NCBI GenBank assembly: GCA_035627835.1
Contig: DASPKX010000146.1
Coordinates: forward strand, 1-17,295
DNA: 17,295 bases
Origin: DASPKX01 sp035627835
GTDB taxonomy: Bacteria > Verrucomicrobiota > Verrucomicrobiia > Limisphaerales > SXQI01
Direction: 5' to 3'
Under the pieces are notes generated by a model. It was given only the letters and a program-made list of their open reading frames with translations. It did no database searches and was not told the origin of the DNA. Made by a program: the position numbers and the translations under genes. Below, in pieces: positions 6,771-14,061 of the stretch. Position 1 is the first letter of the stretch; each line of letters starts with the position of its first letter.

Positions 6771-8327
6771 ATGGCGGGTGTCATTGCAATCGTGGGTCGG
6801 CCAAACGTCGGCAAATCAGCTTTGTTCAACAGGATCGTTGGGCGGCGCATTGCCATTGTGCATGACCAACCGGGCGTCACCCGTGATCGCGTGAGCGCTG
6901 AAGCTGAATGGCGCGGCAAGCCTTTCACCCTGATCGACACCGGCGGAATCGGTTTGCTTCGGGGCGAGAAGTCCACGGATGTCATTACGGCCGCCGCCGT
7001 CCAGCAGGTGGAACTGGCGATTGAAGCCGCCCAGGTGATCATCTTCGTCGTTAACGTCCAGGAAGGCATCGTTCCTTTGGACAGCGAAGTGGCTGATCGA
7101 CTTCGACGAGCGGGCAAGCCAGTGCTCGTCGCGGTGAACAAAGCAGACCACGAGCGCGTGGCCGAAGAGGCTCCCGTGTTTGAGCGGCTTGGCTTCGACA
7201 AGCTTTTTCCTGTAAGCGCAATCCACGGGCTAGGCATGTCCAATCTCATGGACGCTGCGTATGCGTTGCTCCCGACCGATTCGGGTGGCGGCCCAATGAC
7301 GGAGGAGGAATCCGTCGAACCACTCAAGATCGCGATCGTCGGCCGCCCGAACGTTGGTAAATCCTCCATCATCAACGCGCTCACTCGCTCCGAACGCGTC
7401 ATTGTCAGCCCCATCCCCGGCACTACCCGCGATGCCGTGGACGTGCCGTTCGAGGTGGAAACCGAAGGTGTGCGCGAGCGATACCTCTTAATTGACACCG
7501 CCGGTGTGCGCCAGGAGCGCCGCATCGATGACTCAATCGAGTTCTACAGCGTGAAGCGCACAGAGGAATCGATTGAGCGCGCTGACATCGTCGTCTTCAT
7601 GATCGATGCGGAGGCTGGCGTGACTTCGCAGGACAAAAAGGTTGCCGGCAAGATTCAGGAAGCTCGAAAAGCCTGCCTGCTGGTGGTCAACAAGTGGGAT
7701 CTGGTCCTTCCTGCTTTGGAGAAAGCACGCCAGCAGCAGGATGCGGAGGAAGCGTCCAACCGAGACAAGAAGAAAAAGAATTATCAGCAGGAGCGCACAC
7801 CCACCACGCTGAACGAGTTCGCCGAATGGGTGCAGTCCCAACTCTTCTTCATCGACTACGCTCCTGTCATTTTTGCCTCTGCCAAAACAGGATTCCACCT
7901 CGACCGCTTCCTGGAAGCGATTCGCTACGTTGCGGCTCAATTGAAGCAGCAAGTGCCGACTTCGCTCATTAACCGCACGTTGCACGATGCCATTGAGAAG
8001 CAGCAGCCCGTCAGCGCGATGGGCCATCGCCTAAAGTTCTTCTACGCAACCCAGGTTCGGCAGGCCCCGCCCACTTTCCTTCTGTTCGTAAATCGGGATG
8101 AGCTGTTCTCCGATCCGTACACGAAGTATCTAGAGCGCGAAGTTCGGCGCGCATTTGGTTTCGAAGGCTGCCCGATTCTGTTGGTTCCAAAGCCAAGGCC
8201 GAAGACCATCGATCCCATTCGCAAAGAGCGTAAAGTCCTGCCAACCCGACAAACGCGCTCCGGGCGGCCCCGCAAACCGACCGACAAGAAAAAGCGGCTC
8301 TCAAAGAAGCACGCGCGCCCACGCTAG
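6771..8327 (+). CDS. der: GTPase Der (EngA), ribosome assembly factor
   Basis: Essential double-GTPase that helps mature the 50S ribosomal subunit. From the ATG at 6771 it is 518 residues. An in-frame TTG at 6735 would add 12 residues before the invariant opening, so I reject it. First G domain: GRPNVGKS (9-16), PGVTRD, DTGG, NKAD. Second G domain: GRPNVGKS (191-198), PGTTRD, DTAG, NKWD. The C-terminal KH-like domain contains RLKFFYATQV and ends near the PILLVPKPRPK segment. Between NKWD and the SAKTG motif of domain two is a charged Lys/Glu/Gln-rich insert (about residues 320-345) that lengthens the domain compared with E. coli Der (490). The extreme C-terminus is a strongly basic Lys/Arg tail, common for rRNA contact. 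It is probably monocistronic, with a likely terminator 21 nt downstream. Confidence 0.97.
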   Translation: MAGVIAIVGRPNVGKSALFNRIVGRRIAIVHDQPGVTRDRVSAEAEWRGKPFTLIDTGGIGLLRGEKSTDVITAAAVQQVELAIEAAQVIIFVVNVQEGIVPLDSEVADRLRRAGKPVLVAVNKADHERVAEEAPVFERLGFDKLFPVSAIHGLGMSNLMDAAYALLPTDSGGGPMTEEESVEPLKIAIVGRPNVGKSSIINALTRSERVIVSPIPGTTRDAVDVPFEVETEGVRERYLLIDTAGVRQERRIDDSIEFYSVKRTEESIERADIVVFMIDAEAGVTSQDKKVAGKIQEARKACLLVVNKWDLVLPALEKARQQQDAEEASNRDKKKKNYQQERTPTTLNEFAEWVQSQLFFIDYAPVIFASAKTGFHLDRFLEAIRYVAAQLKQQVPTSLINRTLHDAIEKQQPVSAMGHRLKFFYATQVRQAPPTFLLFVNRDELFSDPYTKYLEREVRRAFGFEGCPILLVPKPRPKTIDPIRKERKVLPTRQTRSGRPRKPTDKKKRLSKKHARPR

Positions 8328-8347
8328 AAGCCATCCCACAAATTGCC

Positions 8348-8370
8348 AGCACCCGTCTTGCGGGGCTTTT
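8348..8370 (+). terminator. Probable intrinsic terminator after der
   Basis: Hairpin AGC-A-CCCG / CGGGGCT with a TCTTG loop: 7 pairs with one bulged A. It is followed directly by a short T run (the arm's last T plus TTT), then GG. It lies 21 nt after the der stop and before the SDR gene. The T run is short, so termination may be partial. Confidence 0.45.
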
Positions 8371-8457
8371 GGCTCGCATTCCGCTTACTGGTTATTTATG
8401 AGATGCCTTCTTATCCTGCTGACTCACGCCGTCCTCTAGCGTATTGCTTGGCGGCGC

Positions 8458-9225
8458 ATGTTCAGACTCGATAATAAAATCTCCCTCGTCACCGGCGCTG
8501 CCTCCGGTATCGGAGCGGCTATTGCTGACGCTTTCGCAGCCTCTGGAAGCCACGTTTACGTCGCGGATCTCAACCCCGCACAAGGCTCTGAAGTAGTCAG
8601 TCGTATAAAAGGCGCTGGAGGCAAAGCCGAGTTCATTCGATTGGACGTGAGCGACGAGGAAGCTTGTCGTGCTGTGGCGCAAACTGTGCTGAAGGCCCAT
8701 GGCCGGCTCGACATTCTCGTGAACAACGCTGGCATCGGGCATGTCGGCACGATGGCGCAGACCGAAGGCGCGGACCTCGACCGAATTTACCAAGTGAACG
8801 TGCGCGGCGTCTTCAACGTTACCAAAGCGTTCTTCGCAAGCATGCAGGAGCGGAAAGCCGGGAATATCATCAACGTGGCTTCCATCGGCGGAGTCGTTGC
8901 GGTTCGGGACCGGCTGGCCTACACCACGAGCAAGTTTGCTGTCGTCGGATTGACAAAGGCTATTGCTCTCGATCACGCGAAGGAAGGCATTCGCGCCAAC
9001 TGCATCTGCCCGGGCCGGGTCGAAACTCCCTTCGTCTCTGCTCGTTTGAAGGAATATCCCGACCCGCAGAAAGCCTACGAAGAAATGTCCGCCACCCAGG
9101 CCTTGGGACGGATGGCAAAGCCAGAGGAAATCGCCTCAGCAGCGGTGTATTTGGCCAGCGATGAATCCGCTTTCGTCACAGGAACGGCGTTCCTGATCGA
9201 CGGCGGCTGGAGCGCTGGCAAATAA
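8458..9225 (+). CDS. Classical short-chain dehydrogenase/reductase
   Basis: NAD(P)-dependent oxidoreductase of 255 residues with every classical SDR element: cofactor loop TGAASGIG (12-19), Asp37 after beta-2 (favours NAD over NADP), NNAG (89-92), N114, catalytic S142, Y155 and K159 in the YTTSK motif, and a PGRVETPF loop. It ends GTAFLIDGGWSAGK, the usual family end. The substrate cannot be read; FabG-like and glucose-dehydrogenase-like members share these motifs. The ATG at 8458 has no convincing Shine-Dalgarno site. A loose promoter-like pair (CTGACT at 8419-8424, TATTGC at 8442-8447) precedes it. It stands alone on the plus strand and ends 6 nt before the convergent pseudoprotease gene's stop. 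Confidence 0.93.
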   Translation: MFRLDNKISLVTGAASGIGAAIADAFAASGSHVYVADLNPAQGSEVVSRIKGAGGKAEFIRLDVSDEEACRAVAQTVLKAHGRLDILVNNAGIGHVGTMAQTEGADLDRIYQVNVRGVFNVTKAFFASMQERKAGNIINVASIGGVVAVRDRLAYTTSKFAVVGLTKAIALDHAKEGIRANCICPGRVETPFVSARLKEYPDPQKAYEEMSATQALGRMAKPEEIASAAVYLASDESAFVTGTAFLIDGGWSAGK

Positions 9226-9231
9226 CCCGGT

Positions 9232-10710
9232 TTACGGCGTCGCGGTTTTCGGGGCTGTGGAGATGTGTTGGGCGGAAACAAGGCCGTACTTCTCCATAGT
9301 GCGCGCAGTTGCTTCCTGGGTTTGGCCAGCATCGAGCACCACGCGATGGACACTCTCGCCTTTTCGAAACTCCAACACATGCACGCCGTCCTTGGCGGCA
9401 TTTTGGGCCTCCACCAGGTCTGCGAGCGTGCGAACCGTTTTCCCGTTCAATTGCTCCACCACCAGGTAACGCAAATCCTGGTAACCGATGTTGAATGGGT
9501 CTGGCAAAACGGCGGACATCACCACCAAAGATTTGCGGCCAGGCATGGCCTTTTCGCGCGTGAAGTAGCTGAGCCTAAACGGCGCGCGGCGCCGGAAATC
9601 TCCTCCCCAGGACTTCAGAAACGGCTCAGTCAGGGGAACGAAAAGAAACCCGCCCATCATGACATATTCAGGCTCCTGGTCGAACAACTCAGAAGGCACG
9701 AGGTCCACGTCGTAATCGGCTTTCGGCAGCTTGTATTCGACCGTTTGCTCTTTGCCTTCACGGAGCACCTTGATCTTCACCACGTCGCCCGCTTTGTGTT
9801 TGCGGGTGGAGAGATTCTCTAAGGAGAGCGCTCCAAATTCGGGGTCGATGTAGTCGCCCTGAATGTCGATTTCGAACCCGTCCACCTCAAGGACGATATC
9901 CTTGGCGCGAACACTATTAGTCTGCTCAACCGGCGGCACTTCGAGCACAACGACTCCGCGCGGATCCCCTTTCAAGCCGAGATGGCGCAACGTCGCGGGG
10001 TTCTCTCCCGGGGTCCAGACAAAGGCGAAATAGCCAAAGCCAGCATTCGTGCCGGACTTCCGCGCGTCCAACGCTTGCCGAATAAAACTCGCAGGGATGA
10101 CTGTGAGACTCTGCTCCTCCTTCGAAGCGGTTAAGCCAACAATTTTGTTATCACGAATGATAACCTCAGCCCAACCGGTGCCACTGATTTCGGACTCGAC
10201 CTCCAACTGCGCATACTCAAGAAAGCTCAGCTTCGATGGCTTCACACGCATGCGATTGATGTCTTCGTTGCGAACTTCAAGAAGGCCATTGAGCCAGCGC
10301 ACCATGTAAACTGGCCCGCGGGTTGGAGTCTTATCGATGAGCTTGAGGGACTGGGTCTTCTCCCAGAACTCCTCTTCACTGACGCCGAGAAGCGCGAGGT
10401 TCGCGTGGTAATCCACCCACTTGATCTCCCCCTTCCACCACTTGCCGCGGCCATGCTTTTGCACGCGCACCAGGCTGGCGTTCCCCAAATGGTCGGCCGT
10501 AGTCAGGATCTCGTTCTTGCCAATGATCGCGCCGAACTTGTTGATCTGATCCACACGTCGCGACCAGGGCTGGATGTAGTCATAGACTCGGCGGGAAACT
10601 TCAATCGACACCACGGAGTTCTCGAACAAGCGGGTGTCGGGATCCGCTGCCTTGAGGTTTGCCACCAGGCTCAGCGCGAGCAGAGCAAAGATTGAGAAAT
10701 AGCGGTTCAT
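9232..10710 (-). CDS. Secreted HtrA/Deg-like protein with lost catalytic triad (pseudoprotease)
   Basis: Protein of 492 residues with an N-terminal export signal (hydrophobic residues 5-19, cut probably near NLKAAD). It is a paralogue of the gene upstream: a trypsin-like domain (about 30-215), a PDZ-like region (about 225-345) and a second PDZ-like region opening YVMMGGFLFVPLTEPFL, close to YFVYGGLVFTPLSRDYL of the neighbour. The catalytic positions differ. The 'TNAHVV' site reads TTADHLG (D73, with H74 shifted by one), the Asp site of 'DCDLALI' reads HANLALL (N104), and 'GNSGGP' reads SGTGWAE (T178 near the Ser). It is therefore probably not a serine protease; binding or regulation of its partner is plausible. 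Its ATG overlaps the protease stop as ATGA (10707-10710), so the two are made together. Confidence 0.9.
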   Translation of the reverse strand: MNRYFSIFALLALSLVANLKAADPDTRLFENSVVSIEVSRRVYDYIQPWSRRVDQINKFGAIIGKNEILTTADHLGNASLVRVQKHGRGKWWKGEIKWVDYHANLALLGVSEEEFWEKTQSLKLIDKTPTRGPVYMVRWLNGLLEVRNEDINRMRVKPSKLSFLEYAQLEVESEISGTGWAEVIIRDNKIVGLTASKEEQSLTVIPASFIRQALDARKSGTNAGFGYFAFVWTPGENPATLRHLGLKGDPRGVVVLEVPPVEQTNSVRAKDIVLEVDGFEIDIQGDYIDPEFGALSLENLSTRKHKAGDVVKIKVLREGKEQTVEYKLPKADYDVDLVPSELFDQEPEYVMMGGFLFVPLTEPFLKSWGGDFRRRAPFRLSYFTREKAMPGRKSLVVMSAVLPDPFNIGYQDLRYLVVEQLNGKTVRTLADLVEAQNAAKDGVHVLEFRKGESVHRVVLDAGQTQEATARTMEKYGLVSAQHISTAPKTATP

Positions 10711-12146
10711 AGGCGGCGATCCTTGGCGATGCCGTAAAGTTTCAGAATCTGCGGGTTTGCTTCCTGCACTGGCTTGCGATCAAGCGCCTCGATTCCACTG
10801 TCCGGATAAAACTCAATCACATCCTGCTCTCCTTTGTTGCCTTCGATGGCCCGAATCACATCCTCCAGCTTCTCAATGCGCACGCCGTTCACCTTGTCCA
10901 CCAACACACGCCCGCGTGTGCCAAGATCGGCATTGACGTCGTGCGCCAGGACGGAAGCGAGGACGATCGGCTCTTGCCTCATCGTGTGAGGAGCTTCCTG
11001 ACGACGGTAGTATAGCTCGTAAAGCAACGGGGCGGCCGTGGGATCCCCCGCTCCGCCACCGAGAGTGCGCAAGTAATCGCGGCTCAGCGGCGTGAACACC
11101 AGCCCCCCATAAACGAAGTAGCGCGGAAGAACGTCGTACTGATTGCCCTCGCGGAGGTCGCCTTTGTACACCTCCACGGGCAAATTGATGTCCATCGGCT
11201 TGCCTTCGCGCCACACCTTCAGTGGAACACTTTCCCCATGCTGCGCCTCCGCAAAGGCCACCGACACGAACACTCGATGACCATTGTAAAGAATCGTGCC
11301 GTCACTGGCGACCGGGTACTTCCCGACCTGCAGCAACACATCATCGATCTTCAACAGGTCCTGGGACGGCTTAATGTCAAAAATATGATCCACTCTCGCG
11401 CCGACCTCATTATTAGGGAGCTTGAGGTAACGTCGATAAGCGGCGTTCTGCAAAGAAGCCAGGCGAATGCCCGCCTGCGGAAAGCCATCATATTTGCCGT
11501 CCTCAATGTCTTTCAGGACATGATTGATGATGGGTGGCGGGATAAAGAACCCAGCGTTCTCCAACCCAGGGATTCCTTGAAAGGCGACACCGACAACTTT
11601 GTCGTCTTGAATCACAGGGCCGCCACTGTTGCCGGGATTAATCGCTGCGTCTGTTTGGACGGCAAGAAAGGAGCGGTTCCCGATATGCACGAAGTTCTGA
11701 ACTTCCACACGTGAGACCACGCCACGAGTGTAGGAAATTTGCTCGCCGCCGCTGGGATAGCCGTAAGTCACGACCGTGGAGCGAACCAAAGGCAGGTCGC
11801 CGATTTCCAGAGCTTCCATGCCGTCGTAGAACGCGGGATCTTCAACTTCGATGAGAGCGAGGTCGCAATCATTGGCCACGAAGACCACCCGCGCCTGATA
11901 GGGCTTGGGATCCTGATAACGGCGCACGACCAGTTGCCTGGCCCAACCGACGACATGGGCGTTGGTCATGATGCGCTTGCCCTTGATTAAAAAGCCCGAT
12001 CCTGAAGATCGCTGCACCGGGTTGAAGCGCCAGCCCGCATCCCAAACAGGCTCCTGGCTGAAGCTGGAAATCTGAATGACAGACTTCTCCGGTTCAGCCG
12101 CAATGATGCTTGTGCCAAGCAGTAGCGCTAACAGGATTCTCCTCAC
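10707..12146 (-). CDS. Secreted HtrA/Deg-type serine protease with two PDZ-like regions
   Basis: Serine endopeptidase of 479 residues, start GTG at 12146. The N-terminus (residues 3-17) is a signal peptide ending near AAEP, so it acts in the periplasm or envelope. The trypsin-like domain has an intact triad: H64 in TNAHVV, D95 in DCDLALI, S174 in NPGNSGGP, with SGSGF at 48-52. C-terminal to it are two PDZ-like regions (about 220-325 and 340-460). The second, with YFVYGGLVFTPLSRDYL, resembles the extended Deg proteases of plants and bacteria (Deg2/Deg9 type) more than E. coli DegP. The family degrades or refolds damaged exported proteins. It is first of a two-gene operon with its degenerate paralogue. 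A promoter-like pair is placed so that the GTG would be at the transcript 5' end. Confidence 0.93.
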   Translation of the reverse strand: MRRILLALLLGTSIIAAEPEKSVIQISSFSQEPVWDAGWRFNPVQRSSGSGFLIKGKRIMTNAHVVGWARQLVVRRYQDPKPYQARVVFVANDCDLALIEVEDPAFYDGMEALEIGDLPLVRSTVVTYGYPSGGEQISYTRGVVSRVEVQNFVHIGNRSFLAVQTDAAINPGNSGGPVIQDDKVVGVAFQGIPGLENAGFFIPPPIINHVLKDIEDGKYDGFPQAGIRLASLQNAAYRRYLKLPNNEVGARVDHIFDIKPSQDLLKIDDVLLQVGKYPVASDGTILYNGHRVFVSVAFAEAQHGESVPLKVWREGKPMDINLPVEVYKGDLREGNQYDVLPRYFVYGGLVFTPLSRDYLRTLGGGAGDPTAAPLLYELYYRRQEAPHTMRQEPIVLASVLAHDVNADLGTRGRVLVDKVNGVRIEKLEDVIRAIEGNKGEQDVIEFYPDSGIEALDRKPVQEANPQILKLYGIAKDRRL

Positions 12147-12152
12147 GCGCTG

Positions 12153-12181
12153 AAGATGGTTGCGAAGCTAAACCCGGTCAA
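12153..12181 (-). promoter_or_regulatory. Candidate promoter for the HtrA-type protease operon
   Basis: On the minus strand TTGACC (plus 12176-12181, 5 of 6 bases) and CATCTT (plus 12153-12158, 3 of 6), spacer 17 nt. The -10-like box ends 6 nt before the GTG at 12146, giving a leaderless or near-leaderless transcript. The -35 is good, the -10 poor. Confidence 0.35.
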
Positions 12182-12253
12182 GCGCAGGTTCGAACGTGAG
12201 GTTTGGCTTGACTCAATGGTCCAAAGAAGCAGCTCTTAACGCAATCTGAACGT

Positions 12254-12841
12254 ATGAAACGCATCCTGCTGATCGCGCTCGGTGTGCTGTTTATCTTTGG
12301 CCTAATTGCATCAACCGCCCTGTTCACCGGCGGGGGTGTGCGAGGGAACTGGAATACTCTTGAGCAATCACTTCGGGCGGAAGGATTGGAGCCTGAATGG
12401 GCCAGAATCATTCCCTCCGCTTCGCGCGACGAAGAGAACTACTTCGCGCATCCGGTCGTGGGCGCCTGGATCCCTCCCAAAGGCGGCGCTCGCAGAAATG
12501 AGGATTCCCGGGAGCAGAACGGCCGGCTTGTCCCGCCAGAACTCCCGCGCTTCATCACAAACACCGCAGTGCCATACCCCGTCGAATGGCTTGCATCCTT
12601 GCCCACATCCGGGCCGGAGCCAATAACGCTGGAGAAGCTTGAGCAATGGTTCGCGCGATACGACCAAGGACTGGCTGGACTGCGTGAAGCAGCGAAACGC
12701 CCGCACGCTGTTTGGGATGCAAACTATGCGGATCCGATGGCGATGCCGATTCCTGATTTTCCATCGATGCGGCTGCTGAGCCAGATCATCTGCACCCGAG
12801 CGCCTGCACCTCGCGCTCGGGCGGCCGCAAGCGGCCATTGA
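12254..12841 (+). CDS. N-terminal part of a frameshifted, membrane-anchored protein of unknown function
   Basis: Opens with MKRILLIALG and a hydrophobic stretch (residues 4-24), a likely signal anchor, followed by an exported domain. The first 178 or so residues read as normal protein (to MRLLSQI, near 12788). The last 15 or so are Ala/Pro/Arg-rich and look out of frame, ending at 12841. The continuation expected from this type of protein is found in another frame from about 12804 (see next entry). So this is the 5' half of a gene of about 450 codons, 12254-13607. Function is not recognised. It diverges from the protease operon across 107 nt that hold that operon's candidate promoter; I see no clear promoter for this gene beyond a TTGACT at 12208-12213. 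Confidence 0.7.
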   Translation: MKRILLIALGVLFIFGLIASTALFTGGGVRGNWNTLEQSLRAEGLEPEWARIIPSASRDEENYFAHPVVGAWIPPKGGARRNEDSREQNGRLVPPELPRFITNTAVPYPVEWLASLPTSGPEPITLEKLEQWFARYDQGLAGLREAAKRPHAVWDANYADPMAMPIPDFPSMRLLSQIICTRAPAPRARAAASGH

Positions 12842-12854
12842 AGATCTCGCCTCA

Positions 12855-13607
12855 TTGCGGGCTGCCATGCGCGCGCTCACAACATCGCCGACCGCGACCA
12901 TCAACGCTTCGCTCTATCTATCGCTAACCGGGATGCACATTGAGGCTGTGCAGGAAGGGCTTGAGCGGGGCGCCTGGAGCGAGGCCGACTTGGGAGCGTT
13001 ACTTGCAGCCCTTCCCGAATTGAAGCCTTTCGAGCTGATGGCCAATGCGCTTCGTGAAGGGGAGTTGGCCGGTGTCGGTCACATGATAGCGGAGCACAAC
13101 CGCCCCGCGCCCAAACAGAAGTTTAGCATGGATCGGCTCGGAAAACGCATTCAGCCGCGCCGCTGGATTTATCAGAACCGAATCGCCCACGCTTCGACGC
13201 TGAAGCCATTCATTGATTCGATGAATCGCACAAACCTGACGCTGGATCTCCGCGCGCACCAGAGCGGCCTTGCTTCACTAACCAACCTGCTCAGCCGAAT
13301 GGGCGTTGGGACCATGCTCGCGGCCATGGTGCTGCCTGATTTAAAACAGCTCGGGCCGCGTGCCGCGCAGTCGCAAGCCTTGGTGAATCACGCCGTCATT
13401 GCATGCGCGCTGGAGCTTCATCGAAAGCGGACCGGCAGGTATCCCGAAAGCTTGGATGCTCTTGGAGTGAAACTTCCACACGATGTCATCACAGGCGGGC
13501 CCGTTCATTACAAACGCACAGAAGATGGGTTCCTGCTGTATTCCGTGGGTATGAACCAAGTGGACGACCATGGCAGCCCCACGCTCGATTGGGCGTGGAA
13601 GCGCTGA
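12855..13607 (+). CDS. C-terminal part of the frameshifted protein of unknown function
   Basis: The first usable start is TTG at 12855 (ATG at 12867), but the same frame reads sensibly further back to about 12804, as LHLALGRPQAAIEDLASLRA. This continues the alpha-helical pattern of the upstream half. The C-terminus has CALELHRKRTGRYPESLDAL, then a GGP-x-HYKRTEDGFLLYSVGMNQVDDHGS segment. I associate this type of ending with large families of exported Planctomycetes/Verrucomicrobia proteins and, distantly, with pseudopilin-like ends; the family is uncharacterised. It either belongs to one gene with a +1 shift near 12803 or is the remnant of a decayed gene. It is not likely to be an independent gene, having no ribosome site or promoter of its own. 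Confidence 0.65.
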   Translation: MRAAMRALTTSPTATINASLYLSLTGMHIEAVQEGLERGAWSEADLGALLAALPELKPFELMANALREGELAGVGHMIAEHNRPAPKQKFSMDRLGKRIQPRRWIYQNRIAHASTLKPFIDSMNRTNLTLDLRAHQSGLASLTNLLSRMGVGTMLAAMVLPDLKQLGPRAAQSQALVNHAVIACALELHRKRTGRYPESLDALGVKLPHDVITGGPVHYKRTEDGFLLYSVGMNQVDDHGSPTLDWAWKR

Positions 13608-13702
13608 ACGACTCGTTCTCAGGTTCGGCCCTGACGGATCGCTCAGGCTCGCAAGGCTTTCCTCAATTGTGACGCTTAGGTGAAATTCGGTCCCGCAGCC
13701 CA

Positions 13703-13730
13703 TTGAGCGAACTGCGCAATCAGCGATACT
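13703..13730 (+). promoter_or_regulatory. Candidate promoter for the 68-codon gene (leaderless geometry)
   Basis: TTGAGC at 13703-13708 and GATACT at 13725-13730, spacer 16 nt, each 4 of 6 consensus bases. The -10-like box ends 6 nt before the ATG at 13737. The rest of the gap from 13608 holds only a weak 5-pair hairpin (CCTGA/TCAGG, 13630-13646). Confidence 0.3.
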
Positions 13731-13736
13731 GGCACC

Positions 13737-13943
13737 ATGGAAGATGAACAACCAATCGTCGTCGTGAGCACTGCTGAGCCAGCCTGGCAAACCACCTGCG
13801 CGCGCCTTGTTGAGCAGCAGGTCGCCATGCGCGTTCATGGAGTGTCCAGCGGGCTGCATCGGTCGCAGCTCCGGGATATCGCTGAATCGCGCGGAGCGCA
13901 CGTGATCTACGCGGGCAACGCCTGCGCCATCATCGCGCCGTAA
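13737..13943 (+). CDS. Small conserved-looking protein of unknown function (68 residues)
   Basis: Reads as a compact folded domain: VVVSTAEPAWQTTC, a helix-like CARLVEQQV, RVHGVSSG, then LRDIAESRGAHVIYAGNACAIIAP. Beta and alpha segments alternate, with two cysteines, and there is no signal peptide. Codons are GC-rich at the third position like the neighbours, which argues for real coding, as do a promoter-like pair just upstream and a strong hairpin 25 nt after the stop. I do not recognise the family. The alternating pattern and size resemble small single-domain proteins that bind a partner or metal, but nothing specific can be said. A long opposite-strand frame covers the same place and is judged a shadow. 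Confidence 0.55.
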   Translation: MEDEQPIVVVSTAEPAWQTTCARLVEQQVAMRVHGVSSGLHRSQLRDIAESRGAHVIYAGNACAIIAP

Positions 13944-13968
13944 AAGGGATTTTAGTGGGGACTTGTGG

Positions 13969-14010
13969 GCCTCCTTGCGACGGCTGCTCTGCAGCATGTT
14001 GCAAGGAGGC
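13969..14010. terminator. Nested inverted repeat between convergent genes, probable terminator
   Basis: Outer arms GCCTCCTTGC (13969-13978) and GCAAGGAGGC (14001-14010) pair perfectly over 10 bp. Inside them GCTGC (13983-13987) and GCAGC (13991-13995) pair around TCT. On the plus strand it is followed by TCGCTTGTTT. It sits between the 68-codon gene (+) and the SDR gene (-), the expected place for a shared terminator. The downstream T run is imperfect. Confidence 0.45.
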
Positions 14011-14061
14011 TCGCTTGTTTCCGCGCAGCCCGCCGCCAACCAGGGCCGGGCCCACAGCAGC

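Noticed and set aside
12785..12841. Programmed frameshift in the broken gene
   Set aside because: No slippery heptamer, stimulatory stem or in-frame stop arrangement that I can recognise. Mutation or base-calling error is simpler.
13341..14039. Long open frame on the minus strand (232 codons)
   Set aside because: It lies opposite the C-terminal half of the broken gene, which has recognisable family features, and opposite the 68-codon gene. Its protein has no coherent motif, and it would run through the nested hairpin.
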